A DNA stretch of 17,292 nt from an uncultured Pseudomonadota bacterium (GCA_937915955.1 CALGIB010000514.1:1-17292), one strand, 5' to 3'. Shown: positions 1 through 7,392, counted from the stretch's first letter. Numbers and translations: made by a program. The notes: generated from the sequence alone by a model not told the origin.

Positions 1-30
1 CGGGCCACCCCCCTCGGGCGGCCAGCAGCG

Positions 31-45
31 CTGAGCCCCGCTCAG
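31..45. terminator. Short inverted repeat over the end of the OmpA-like gene
   Basis: CTGAGC and GCTCAG flank a three-base CCC loop, a perfect 6-bp stem. It overlaps the TGA stop (42-44) of the leftward gene. No T-run follows in the direction of transcription, so it is at best a weak or factor-assisted terminator. Confidence 0.25.
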
Positions 46-476
46 GCCAGGGCCGCGGCCTGGGGCGCCGCGTCGAAGCGCCGCCGGTCCAGGCCCCGGT
101 CTGTGAGGTAGTCGATCAAGGTCGCCGCGCAGTCGATGGCGTGCGCGCGACGTCCCTCCAGATCCTCGCCCTCGGCCGAGGTCACGCTGACGGTCAGCCG
201 CAGCCTGGGGTGCTCGCCGAGCACGTCTACCAGCCCCTCGAGCACGGGCGCGGCGGAGCTCAGCAGCGGGCTGCGGGTCCTGGGGCCCGCAGGGCCGAAG
301 GCGAGATCCTCGAGGACCCCATCGAAGAGCCGAACCCGCCAGCTTGGCTGCGCGCTGAAGGCCAGCGCCACCACGACGTCGGCGCGCGGCACCTCGGCGT
401 GGTCGACGAAGCGGACTGGCTCGTAGCCGAGCACGCTGGGCAGAGGGGGCGGCGGGAGGGGGGACGGTCCGGGCAC
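42..476 (-). CDS. Small OmpA-like domain protein (divergent), hypothetical
   Basis: The 144-residue product is best described as a divergent OmpA C-terminal-like fold. Its second half has the order 'PVLEGLVDVLGEHPRLRLTV', then 'GRRAHAIDCAATLIDYL', then 'DRGLDRRRF'. This mirrors the beta-alpha-beta pattern of OmpA/MotB peptidoglycan-binding domains (ILEENPDLRVEV / RA..V..YL / GVDPSRL). The usual Asp and Asn-x-x-Leu-Ser residues that bind diaminopimelate are not recognisable, so peptidoglycan binding is doubtful. No signal peptide is visible, which is odd for this fold. The N-terminus is proline-rich. The start used is GTG at 474-476 without a clear ribosome site. An ATG at 505-507 lies in another frame and would reach the domain only through a frameshift across the C-rich stretch 441-466. 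It could be the tail of a larger broken protein. It follows the dipeptidase gene on the same strand after a 316-bp gap. Confidence 0.45.
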   Translation of the reverse strand: MPGPSPLPPPPLPSVLGYEPVRFVDHAEVPRADVVVALAFSAQPSWRVRLFDGVLEDLAFGPAGPRTRSPLLSSAAPVLEGLVDVLGEHPRLRLTVSVTSAEGEDLEGRRAHAIDCAATLIDYLTDRGLDRRRFDAAPQAAALA

Positions 477-792
477 TGTCTGAGATAGGCACGTCCGGTT
501 CCGGCATGGCGTCTCGCTTTGATTTCAAGGAGTTGGCCTGTAAGGCTTTCATTCGACGCGTCAAAGGCGATAGCGCCGGGGCCACCTGGCCTGGTGATTG
601 CGTCCCGTCAGCGCATGCTGTTGCTGCTCTCTGTGGCTTGGCTGCCGGATCCGGTCTGGCCGGGGGGGCTGGAGCCCTACGACGAAGAGGCCCAGGGGGG
701 CACGCTGACCATGGAGCTTGGCTGGACCTTCACCGAGTAGGTCGCGCGTGCCTCACGGCCCACGGCCTGGGTGAACTGGCCCACGGGCAGGT
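477..792. other. 316-bp gap without a convincing gene
   Basis: This is the spacer between the end of the dipeptidase gene and the OmpA-like gene. The part at 510-565 is clearly less GC-rich than its surroundings, as expected for a promoter region, but I could not find a -35/-10 pair with good spacing. It contains the palindromes GACGCGTC (555-562) and CCGGATCCGG (645-654), both too short to interpret. A rightward 41-codon reading frame begins at 615 with a hydrophobic start, but it has no ribosome site and no recognisable similarity. Confidence 0.4.
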
Positions 793-1515
793 TCAGTGGC
801 CCGCCGGCTCGCTCGTCGTCCAGCCCGGCTGTTCCCAACCCGTAGGCTCGATGAAGGCCTCGGGCTCGCCGGCGCCGTAGGGCACGTCGATCGGGCTCGT
901 TCCTGTCATCTTGAAGGAGTAGTGCCACCACTCCTTGGGGTAGTTGCGCCAGCCCGCCTCCTCCATGGCCTTCTTGAGCATCGTCCGGTTCACCTGGGCC
1001 GAGCCCGAGGCGGTCGAGGTGTGGCTCTCGTTGCCGAAGTGGTCGAAGGGGCTGCCGAAGTCCAGGTCCTGGGCGTCCTTGGACAGGCTCACGTCCACCG
1101 TGTGGCCGTGGTTGTGGCCGCTCTTGCGCGCGATGTAGCCCTGGTCCAGCAGCCAGATCTGGTCGGTGCGCGCCGCCCAGGCGCACATGGCCAGCGTGGC
1201 GCGGACCGGTCGGTAGGCGTCGTGCACGACGACGACGTAGCCCCACTCGCCGAGGCTCTCGGCGGCTGCGACCAGAGCCAGGGCCGCCTCGTCCCGCAGC
1301 CAGGCGTCCCCGACGGCGTAGCCGGGCAGCGGGGCGCCGGTGAAGTTGTCGGCGGTGCTGTAGTCGGCGCGGACCTCGAGGCCGGGCAGGCCGACCAGGC
1401 TGGTCCAGCCCTCGGGGGCGACTCGGCCGCCCTCAACCTGGGGCCGGACCGGCTCCGCCTCCGGGGCGGGAGGCAGCGGGAGGTCCTGGGCCAGCGCGAG
1501 GGCGATGAGGAGCAT
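793..1515 (-). CDS. D-alanyl-D-alanine dipeptidase, VanX/DdpX family (peptidase M15D), exported
   Basis: This 240-residue zinc dipeptidase should hydrolyse D-Ala-D-Ala, recycling cell-wall material in the envelope or, in VanX-type systems, removing the vancomycin target. The zinc-site motif is SGHNHGHTVD at 132-141 (H134 and D141, seven apart as in VanX). The second motif EWWH at 195-198 supplies the catalytic Glu (E195) and third zinc ligand (H198). R102 in 'DAYRPVRA' matches the transition-state Arg. 'DFGSPFDHFGNESHT' (152-166) matches the conserved VanX segment. The first ten residues are hydrophobic and look like a short signal peptide, so it probably acts outside the cytoplasm. No vanH, vanA or sensor-kinase genes lie nearby, which favours a cell-wall recycling role over glycopeptide resistance. 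The ATG at 1513-1515 has no strong ribosome site. It follows the twin hairpins, so it is probably transcribed separately from the HDOD gene. Confidence 0.88.
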   Translation of the reverse strand: MLLIALALAQDLPLPPAPEAEPVRPQVEGGRVAPEGWTSLVGLPGLEVRADYSTADNFTGAPLPGYAVGDAWLRDEAALALVAAAESLGEWGYVVVVHDAYRPVRATLAMCAWAARTDQIWLLDQGYIARKSGHNHGHTVDVSLSKDAQDLDFGSPFDHFGNESHTSTASGSAQVNRTMLKKAMEEAGWRNYPKEWWHYSFKMTGTSPIDVPYGAGEPEAFIEPTGWEQPGWTTSEPAGH

Positions 1516-1544
1516 GGCTCAGCCTACGCCGCGGGCGGGCGAGG

Positions 1545-1588
1545 TGAGCCGGGGAAGCAATGACGACGACCTCTGCTTCCCCGGCTCA
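1545..1588. terminator. 15-bp perfect stem-loop (left member of a pair)
   Basis: TGAGCCGGGGAAGCA (1545-1559) is the exact reverse complement of TGCTTCCCCGGCTCA (1574-1588), with a 14-base loop. It lies between the broken HDOD gene and the dipeptidase gene, both leftward. There is no T-run on either side, so it resembles a U-less terminator or an RNA-stabilising or processing hairpin. Confidence 0.6.
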
Positions 1589-1626
1589 GGGCGTGCCCCT
1601 GGGGTTGGAGGGGGAGGGGCACGCCC
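1589..1626. terminator. 12-bp perfect stem-loop (right member of a pair)
   Basis: GGGCGTGCCCCT (1589-1600) pairs perfectly with AGGGGCACGCCC (1615-1626) around a 14-base loop. It begins eight bases past the HDOD stop codon and directly abuts the 15-bp hairpin. It is the first structure met by leftward transcription leaving the HDOD gene. Like its partner it has no U-tract. Confidence 0.6.
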
Positions 1627-1634
1627 CTTGGCCG

Positions 1635-2494
1635 CTAGCGGATGCCCAGCGCGGCGGCCTGCTCGGCCGCGATCTCCTCGACTCGAAGGATCAGCGGAGC
1701 CAGCTGTCGCGCCCGCGGACTGCGACGGACGTGGGGCAGCTCGGCCGCTCGGGCGACCGTCTCGACCCGGTCGGCCTCGGACTCGTCGATGCGAAGCAGG
1801 GCCAGGCTCATCCGATCGGCGATCTGCACCGCGGCGACCAGCGCCTGTGTGCTCCGGTCCAGCCGGGACAGATCCTCCTGGTGGTGGATGTCCAGGGTCG
1901 TGCGCAGGCGCTCGGGCAGCTCCCAGGCCAGGGCGACCTGCCCGCCCAGCTCCGCGTGGTCGACGCCGAAGACCCGGGTCTCGGCCGCCAGGGTGTCCCC
2001 GCCCCCACACCAGACGTCCTCGAAGCGGCTCTGCAGCTTCTCGGGGGACTGCTGCAGGAACACAAAGCGGCCGAGGTCGTGCAACAGGCCGGCGAGGTAG
2101 GCCTCGCCCCCGTCGACGTCCTCGTCCATCAGCTCCGCGATGCTCCGGGCGGCCGTGGCCACCTGGAGGCTGTGCAGCCAGAGGCGGCACTCGTGCTCGG
2201 TGCGCGGCACGAAGACCTGGGTGATGGCGAAGGCCACGAGCAGCTGCCGGGTCGCCTGACTGCCCAGGACGGCGTGGCGCCTCGGATCGTGCGCGGCGCG
2301 GCCCGCCGGGCGTAGCGGGCGGAGCCAGCCAGGCGCAGGGCGCGCACCGCAAAGAGAGGGTCGCTCTCGGCCAGCTCGACCAGCTCGTCGAAGTAGTTGT
2401 CCGCCTCGGGACGCAGCTGCACCATCTTGGCCAGGATCGACGGCAGGACGGGTAGGTCCAGTCCCTCTGTCATCTGCGCGGCTTGTGAACTCAT
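1635..2494 (-). pseudogene. HDOD-domain signalling protein, frameshifted
   Basis: HDOD proteins are non-catalytic relatives of HD phosphohydrolases that act in bacterial signalling and regulation. The gene starts at ATG 2492-2494 with a very good ribosome site (AGGAGG, five bases away). The first frame gives 'LDLPVLPSILAKMVQLRP', then 'SDPLFAVRALRLAGSARY', the typical HDOD N-terminal half. Homology then continues in a different frame: 'AVLGSQATRQLLVAFAIT', 'AYLAGLLHDLGRFVF', 'VDHAELGGQVALAWELPERL', to the TAG at 1635-1637. The switch lies near 2265-2290. The span is 860 bases, one short of a whole number of codons. Restoring one base there places the Leu-Gly of 'AVLG' at the normal HDOD spacing after 'TIR'. 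The repaired protein would be 286 residues, normal for a single-HDOD protein. The rest of the reading frame is well preserved, so the break is either recent or a sequencing error. As given, translation yields a 121-residue product. Confidence 0.8.
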
Positions 2495-2532
2495 GGCGAC
2501 CTCCTGGGAGCCCCCCCCCGGGAGAGCTCTGT

Positions 2533-2549
2533 CGATGGTCTACCCATCG
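2533..2549. promoter_or_regulatory. Inverted repeat upstream of the HDOD gene
   Basis: CGATGG (2533-2538) and CCATCG (2544-2549) form a 6-bp inverted repeat with a TCTAC centre, about 40 bases upstream of the HDOD start in the 204-bp gap after htpG. It could be an operator. With one short copy this is only a suggestion. I found no clear promoter or rho-independent terminator in the gap. Confidence 0.2.
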
Positions 2550-2698
2550 CCCCGAACCCGGCGCGTCTGAACCGATTTCTACGGGTCGAGCGGGAGCCCG
2601 CCCCAAGATCGGCCTGTGCGGTGATTTTCCGCCTTGCAGGCCCAGGATCATGGCTTTTTCCACGGCGTTTCATCCGCCGCAGTACTGGCCGGATGCGG

Positions 2699-4645
2699 CT
2701 ACTCCGTTGGCTGATTCTCGAGGACCGTGGTCGCCTCGGGGGCCACCGGGTGGTCGAGCACCGGGCCGGCGTGGCTGCCCAGCCCTGCGGCCGCCAGCTC
2801 GGAGAGGACCTGGAGGCGCTCGACCAGGGCGGCGGGGTCGGTCAGGTGTCCTTCGGTCAGGCGGGCCTGGTCCACGAGCAGCATCGCCAGGGGCTGGGCC
2901 TGCTCGGCGCGACCGGCCCCGTGGAGGCTGGCCAGGCTCCGGACCAGGGCGTGGTCGGGGTTGATCTCCAGCACCCGCTGGCCCGCGGGCATGCCCTGGT
3001 TCACCTGCTGCAGGATGCGCTGCATGTTGGCGCTCATGCCGTGCTCGTCGTCGACCAGCACCGAGGCGGAGCTGGTCAGGCGCGCGCTGATGCGGACGTC
3101 CTTGACCTCGCTGGCCAGCACCTCCTTGAGCCAGCCGAGCAGGCCCTGGTGCTGCTCCTCGTCGACGTCCTCGAGCTGCTCGTCCAGGTCGCCTCGGCTG
3201 GCGGCCTTGAGGGGCTTGCCGTCGAACTCGGTCAGGCTCTGCACGACCCACTCGTCCACCGGATCGGTGAGCAGCAGGACCTCGTAGCCCTTCTTCTTGA
3301 AGCCCTCGAGGTGGGGGCTGCGCGCGACGGTCTTGTAGTCGGTGCCGGTCAGGTACCAGATGGTGTCCTGGCCCTCGGGCATGGCCTCGACGTACTCGGC
3401 GAAGCTGACCTGCTCGTCGGGGCCCTCGAAGCGGGTCGAGCGGAAGCGCACCAGGCCCGTGAGCTTGTCGGTGCTGTCGGGATCGTTGTCGCCGGGGCGC
3501 TTGGCGAAGCCCTCCTTCAGGGTCGAGCCGTAGTCCTTCCAGATCGCCGCGTACTCGTCGGGCTCCTTCTTCGCGAGCTGCTTGAGGTGGCGCAGCACCC
3601 GGCTGATCAGCTGGTGGCGGAGCTCGCGCACGCGCAGGTTCTGCTGGACCAGCTCGCGGCTGACGTTCAGCTGCAGGTCCTCGGAGTCGACCACGCCTCG
3701 GACGAAGCGCAGCCACTCGGGCAGCAGCTCCCGGGCCTCCTCCAGGATGAGCACGCGGCGCGCGTAGAGCTTGAGCGGGCGGCGGCCGTCGCTGTAGTTC
3801 ATGTCCATCGGCACCATGGCCGGCACGTACAGCAGGGCCTTGTACTGCACCGGCGCGTCGGCGTGGATGTGCAGCCAGGTGGCCGGGTCGGCCCAGTCGT
3901 GGCTGGTCTGCTTGTAGAACTCGACGTACTCGCTGTCTTCGACGTCCTGGGGCTTGCGGGTCCACAGGGCCTTGGGCTCGTTGACCTGCTCCTCGTTCAC
4001 GCGGATGGGGTAGCTGACGAACTCGCTGTAGCGCTTGACGATGGCGCTCAGCTTCTCGGCGTCGAGGTACTCGAAGGCGTCCTCGCGCAGCTTGAGGATG
4101 ACGTCCGTGCCGCGGTCGGGGCGCTCGGCCGGGGCCAGCGTGTACTCGGTGCTGCCGTCGCAGGCCCAGACCATTGGCTCGGCCTCGGGCTGGGCGGAGC
4201 GGCTGATCACCGTGACCTGGTCGGAGACCATCAGCGCGGCGTAGAAGCCCACGCCGAACTGGCCGATCAGGTTGTGCTCGCTGTCCTCCTTCAGGGCCTT
4301 GGCGAAGGCCTTGGTGCCGGAGCTGGCGATGGTGCCCAGGTGCTCGCGGGCCTCGTCCGAGGTCAGGCCGATGCCGTTGTCGCTGATGGTGAGCGTGGAC
4401 GCGATCGGGTCGATGCGGATGTCGATGCCCGGCTCGCCGGCGGCGGCGCGCAGCGAGGCGTCCTGGAGGCAGGCGACGCGAGCCTTGTCGAGGGCGTCGC
4501 TGGCGTTGCTGATCAGCTCGCGCAGGAAGACGTCGCGGTCGCTGTAGAGGCTGTGGATGACCAGGTCGAGCAGCTGGCGGACCTCGGCGTTGAAGCCGTA
4601 GGTCTGGGGCTCGGCGGCCTCGGTGGTCTCGGTGGACTCGGACAT
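2699..4645 (-). CDS. htpG: HSP90-family molecular chaperone HtpG
   Basis: This 648-residue cytoplasmic ATP-dependent chaperone of the Hsp90 family acts late in protein folding, usually with DnaK. All hallmarks are in place. The GHKL ATP-binding site is ELISNASDALDKAR (43-56; E43 is the catalytic Glu, N47 the Mg ligand), then SDNGIGL (88-94), GTIASSGTKAF (104-114) and GQFGVGF (128-134). The middle-domain catalytic loop is LQLNVSREL, with R330 equivalent to the gamma-phosphate-sensing Arg. The C-terminal dimerisation region follows, ending in a short polar tail. Length is normal for bacterial HtpG. The ATG at 4643-4645 is preceded by GGGAG at a suitable distance. A candidate promoter of its own lies at 4668-4695, in the 61 bases after the YceI-like gene. 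The gene could also be reached by read-through from the upstream operon. Confidence 0.97.
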   Translation of the reverse strand: MSESTETTEAAEPQTYGFNAEVRQLLDLVIHSLYSDRDVFLRELISNASDALDKARVACLQDASLRAAAGEPGIDIRIDPIASTLTISDNGIGLTSDEAREHLGTIASSGTKAFAKALKEDSEHNLIGQFGVGFYAALMVSDQVTVISRSAQPEAEPMVWACDGSTEYTLAPAERPDRGTDVILKLREDAFEYLDAEKLSAIVKRYSEFVSYPIRVNEEQVNEPKALWTRKPQDVEDSEYVEFYKQTSHDWADPATWLHIHADAPVQYKALLYVPAMVPMDMNYSDGRRPLKLYARRVLILEEARELLPEWLRFVRGVVDSEDLQLNVSRELVQQNLRVRELRHQLISRVLRHLKQLAKKEPDEYAAIWKDYGSTLKEGFAKRPGDNDPDSTDKLTGLVRFRSTRFEGPDEQVSFAEYVEAMPEGQDTIWYLTGTDYKTVARSPHLEGFKKKGYEVLLLTDPVDEWVVQSLTEFDGKPLKAASRGDLDEQLEDVDEEQHQGLLGWLKEVLASEVKDVRISARLTSSASVLVDDEHGMSANMQRILQQVNQGMPAGQRVLEINPDHALVRSLASLHGAGRAEQAQPLAMLLVDQARLTEGHLTDPAALVERLQVLSELAAAGLGSHAGPVLDHPVAPEATTVLENQPTE

Positions 4646-4667
4646 GGGTGCTCCCGTGAAGGAGCCG

Positions 4668-4695
4668 CAGTTAGGGACCTCGCCCCCATCGTCAA
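4668..4695 (-). promoter_or_regulatory. Candidate htpG promoter
   Basis: Reading leftward, TTGACG (4695-4690) is followed after 16 bases by TAACTG (4673-4668). A start near 4661 would leave a leader of about 16 bases with the ribosome site in it. The flanking CCTTGAC and CCCTAACT also resemble a sigma-32 heat-shock promoter (CTTGAA / CCCCAT), which would suit an Hsp90 gene. The match is partial. Confidence 0.4.
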
Positions 4696-4706
4696 GGCGG
4701 CGCAGA

Positions 4707-5168
4707 TCAGCCCAGCTCGATCAGGACCTCGACGCCCGGCTTGACCTGGAGCGCGCCCATCATCGCGGAGTAGGGCCGGATGCCGTAGTCCGGCTGGTGC
4801 AGGCGCACGCGCGCCTCTGGGCCGTGCAGCCTCAGCTGGACCTCGCGGGTGACGCCGTGCAGCTCGAGCAGGCCGACCACGAGGTGCTCGCTGCGCTCCT
4901 GGGCCGTGAAGCGGATCTGGGGGAAGCGGTGGGTGTGCAGGACGTCCTTGTTGATCGAGGCCTGGATCTTCGCCCGGTCCGAGGACGACAGGGCGCCGTG
5001 GTCCTCGCGGCCGTCCTTCATCGCGCAGACCACCCGCAGCGACCGCGCGTCGAGGGTGGCGTTGAGCTGCTCGTCCAGGGTGAGCGAGTCGACCGCGATC
5101 TTGAGGTCGTGGGCCGCGCGCGAGAGCAGGCCCTGCTTGAAGGTGAAGACCGTGATCCGAGCGTTCAA
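4707..5168 (-). CDS. YceI-like lipocalin-fold protein, no signal peptide
   Basis: The 153-residue product resembles the YceI family, whose beta-barrel binds isoprenoid or other amphipathic lipids. The start 'VFTFKQGLLSRAAHDLKIAV' matches the family opening (strand, Gly-Leu-Leu-Ser, His-Asp/Ser). Later segments 'FPQIRFTA', 'LVVGLLELHGVTREVQLRL' and 'VKPGVEVLIEL' match the alternating strands of YceI, including the '(L)T(L)HGVTR' turn. Most YceI proteins are exported. This one lacks a signal peptide and belongs with short cytoplasmic variants. The start is TTG at 5166-5168, overlapping the TGA of the upstream gene as TTGA, with GGGAGG five bases before it. This indicates translational coupling to the two sensor/ADC-like genes and makes it the third gene of that operon. 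Its ligand is unknown. Confidence 0.72.
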   Translation of the reverse strand: MNARITVFTFKQGLLSRAAHDLKIAVDSLTLDEQLNATLDARSLRVVCAMKDGREDHGALSSSDRAKIQASINKDVLHTHRFPQIRFTAQERSEHLVVGLLELHGVTREVQLRLHGPEARVRLHQPDYGIRPYSAMMGALQVKPGVEVLIELG

Positions 5169-6235
5169 GGCGCCTCCCAGCGGGCAGGGTACAGCTCGAG
5201 GTCCTGCTCCAGGGTGAAGGGTCGATAGGACCGGGTCCAGCTCAGCCTCTCGTCGTCGAAGGTCCAGCCGTACAGGCTGCAGGCGGAGACCTGGAGCGCC
5301 GGCAGGTCCAGGCCGATCAGGCCCTCGCGGCCCCCGTCGAGCGGCTCGCTGCGCCAGGCCAGCAGGCGCCCAGGGGTGTCCCCGAGCAGGCTGGGGTAGG
5401 CCTCGGCCCGGGTGCGGCTGGTGTGCAGCGTGGCCAGCAGCTCGCCCCCGGCCACCACCGCGGTCCCGTGGCCGCTGGGGCCCGGCTCGATGAGCCCGAA
5501 GCTGAAGGGCAGGCCGTAGCGCCGGCGACCGTGGACCAGGGCCTCGAGGTCCTCGGCCCAGGCTCGGTGTACGAACAGGCCCTCGATCAGGGGCTCCAGG
5601 AGGAAGGCGACGTCGAAGCGGGGGGCGCTGGGCGAGCGGGTCCAGCTCAGGTCCTCGACCTGCCCGACGACGAAGAGCTGCAGCCCGCAGGTGCGGGTCA
5701 GGCCGGGCCTCAGCGGCGGCGGCGTGCCTTGGAAGGGCAGGCCCGTGAGGCGCAGGCGCAGCGTGTGCGGGGCCCAGGCGGGGCGCTTCGTCGGCTGGGG
5801 CCACTGTCGGGTCCAGTCCGCCGAGGCCAGGCGGTTGGACTGCTGGCGACGCAGGCGGCCTCGCTGGAACAGGGCGGCCTGGACCAGCCCGGCCTTGAAG
5901 GCGGGCCAGCCCAGCGCGCCCGCGTAGACGTGCAGCTGATCCCAGGGGAAGACCCACAGCTCGGTGGGGGACAGGGCCTCGACCACGACCTCACGCTGGG
6001 TCAGCAGCAGGTAGGGCGGCCAGCCGACGGCTCGGAGCGGACCCTGGGCGTCGAGGCGCAGCCCCACGCAGCCCTCGGTCACGTAGAGCAGCTGCCCGGG
6101 TGGGACGGCGTGGCCCTCGCCCGGCTCGAGGCGGTGGGCGGGCCAGCGCTCGACCAGGCCCTGCTGGTCCACCTCGTCGAAGAGCGCCTTGCCGAACAGG
6201 GGCGGCCACCCGGGGGCCGGCGGATGGGTGGGCAT
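5165..6235 (-). CDS. cNMP-binding-like / acetoacetate-decarboxylase-like fusion, catalytic Lys absent
   Basis: I recognise this 356-residue protein mainly through its neighbour at 6235-7392, which it parallels in layout. Residues about 15-105 look like a degenerate cyclic-nucleotide-binding beta-roll ('HRLEPGEGHAVPPGQLLYVTEG', hydrophobic strands to 'LWVFPWDQL'). Residues about 155-356 resemble the acetoacetate decarboxylase (ADC) fold. The diagnostic loop is GRRRYGLPFSFGLIEP (236-251), corresponding to GREVFGLPKRVGRIEW in the neighbour. The two positions holding the Schiff-base Lys and its partner in true decarboxylases are F244 and S245, so decarboxylase chemistry is very unlikely. A ligand-binding or structural role is more probable. 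The ATG overlaps the previous stop by one base (TGATG, 6233-6237), and its own TGA overlaps the next start. It is unusually rich in Trp and Pro. No membrane segment is seen. Confidence 0.55.
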   Translation of the reverse strand: MPTHPPAPGWPPLFGKALFDEVDQQGLVERWPAHRLEPGEGHAVPPGQLLYVTEGCVGLRLDAQGPLRAVGWPPYLLLTQREVVVEALSPTELWVFPWDQLHVYAGALGWPAFKAGLVQAALFQRGRLRRQQSNRLASADWTRQWPQPTKRPAWAPHTLRLRLTGLPFQGTPPPLRPGLTRTCGLQLFVVGQVEDLSWTRSPSAPRFDVAFLLEPLIEGLFVHRAWAEDLEALVHGRRRYGLPFSFGLIEPGPSGHGTAVVAGGELLATLHTSRTRAEAYPSLLGDTPGRLLAWRSEPLDGGREGLIGLDLPALQVSACSLYGWTFDDERLSWTRSYRPFTLEQDLELYPARWEAP

Positions 6236-7392
6236 CAGCCCCGCCCTACGAGGCTGCAGTCGAGCACCACCTCGAAGGCACCGCGGAGCTGGCGATCCAG
6301 GTCGTGCCGGCCGTGCAGGTCGGGGGCCAGCAGCCGGGACATGCGGTGTACCCGGTGGATCTTCATGCGGGTGCGGACCAGCTCGCGGCGAGGGTTAGGT
6401 CCGTCCAGCGCCCATCGGCGGCTGTAGAGCGGCAGCTCGCCCAGGCTGGCCAGGCGCTGGATCCCGGTGAGCCGGACCAGGCCGTCGCCCACCCGGCCCA
6501 GGGGCATGCGCCGGCCGAGCGTCGCCTCGACGAGGGCGTCCATGAAGGTGCCGGCCTCCAGCGCCTGCTCGCCCTCCCAGCGGAACTCCATGCTGCGCTC
6601 GGGGCGCTGCAGAGAGACGAAGCGGCGGCCCCACTCGATGCGCCCCACGCGCTTGGGCAGGCCGAAGACCTCGCGCCCCAGCAGGCAGGCCATGGCGTGC
6701 TCGGGGTGGATCCAGACGGCCTCGAGGCCCCCGGCCAGGCGCCGCTCGAGGCGAGGGCGGAACAGGGAGATCTCGCGGTAGCGCGTGGACCCGCTGAGCT
6801 CGGGGTGGGTGACCCTGGGGAAGTCCGCAAGCACGAGCAGGGGGGCGCCGCCGAGGTGCGCGAAGGGCAGCTGGCGCAGGGGAGGCTCGGGCGCGGGCAG
6901 GCCCTCGTCGAGCACCAGCACCAGCAGGCGGGCGTCGTGGAAGAGGTAGGGGCTCGGTGGCAGGCGGCCGTCGGGCTGGATGAAGTTGGTCAGGGCGTGG
7001 CTCTGGCTGGCCAGCTCCTCGTCCAGGGGGGCGAGCCAGCCCAGCATCTCGTCGGCGAGGGCCTCGCGCAGGTGAAGGGGTGCCTCGGTGACGGGCACGC
7101 GCGCCACGCGGCAGGGCTCCAGCGCGCGGAGTCCGCAGCGGAAGCGGGCGCGGCCGCCCAGGAGGTGCAGATCGACGACCAGGTTCCCCGGAGACAGGGC
7201 GCGCGTGACGTCACCGGTCCAGGCGCGAGCGCGGCCGGAGAGCAGCACCAGCAGGGCGTCCTGGTCGCTCGTGGTCTCCCAGCGGGCCAGGTCGAGGACG
7301 TCGGTCCGATCGACGAGGGCGTCACGCTGCCGGGGATCGAAGCCCGCGAGCGCGGGGAGGCGGATCAGGGCCTGGCGCTCCTCGGGGGTCAT
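6235..7392 (-). CDS. cNMP-binding-like / acetoacetate-decarboxylase-like fusion, Lys retained
   Basis: The C-terminal part of this 385-residue protein (about 170-385) resembles the acetoacetate decarboxylase superfamily. It shows 'GSTRYREISLF', then 'AVWIHPEHAMACLLGR', then EVFGLPKRVGRIEW (241-254). The family consensus is YREV..., a string of small residues, then GREVFGxPKK. K247 lies at the Schiff-base Lys position; the following Lys is Arg (R248). The N-terminal part (about 10-105: 'LPALAGFDPRQRDALVDRT', 'LLVLLSGRARAW', 'LSPGNLVVDLHLL') follows the Crp/cNMP beta-roll pattern. No DNA-binding helix-turn-helix is seen, so this would be a sensor-type fusion. GGGGAGG lies just before the ATG (7390-7392). 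It heads a coupled three-gene operon and is divergent from the MATE exporter. Any substrate is unknown. A non-decarboxylase aldolase- or dehydratase-like activity is possible, as in other ADC-superfamily members. Confidence 0.68.
   Translation of the reverse strand: MTPEERQALIRLPALAGFDPRQRDALVDRTDVLDLARWETTSDQDALLVLLSGRARAWTGDVTRALSPGNLVVDLHLLGGRARFRCGLRALEPCRVARVPVTEAPLHLREALADEMLGWLAPLDEELASQSHALTNFIQPDGRLPPSPYLFHDARLLVLVLDEGLPAPEPPLRQLPFAHLGGAPLLVLADFPRVTHPELSGSTRYREISLFRPRLERRLAGGLEAVWIHPEHAMACLLGREVFGLPKRVGRIEWGRRFVSLQRPERSMEFRWEGEQALEAGTFMDALVEATLGRRMPLGRVGDGLVRLTGIQRLASLGELPLYSRRWALDGPNPRRELVRTRMKIHRVHRMSRLLAPDLHGRHDLDRQLRGAFEVVLDCSLVGRG

Noticed and set aside
615..740. Rightward 41-codon frame with hydrophobic start (MLLLLSVAWLPDPVW...)
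   Set aside because: No ribosome site, no similarity, and it lies in a gap between leftward genes; not enough to call a gene.
793..1515. Dipeptidase as part of a vancomycin-resistance cassette
   Set aside because: No VanH dehydrogenase, VanA/B-type ligase or VanRS pair is present, and the enzyme appears to be exported, whereas resistance VanX acts in the cytoplasm.
2621..4744. Rightward 707-codon open frame opposite htpG
   Set aside because: It is the antisense shadow of htpG in high-GC DNA; its translation is low-complexity (L, V, G, A, D, H rich) and matches no family, while the leftward frame has every Hsp90 motif.
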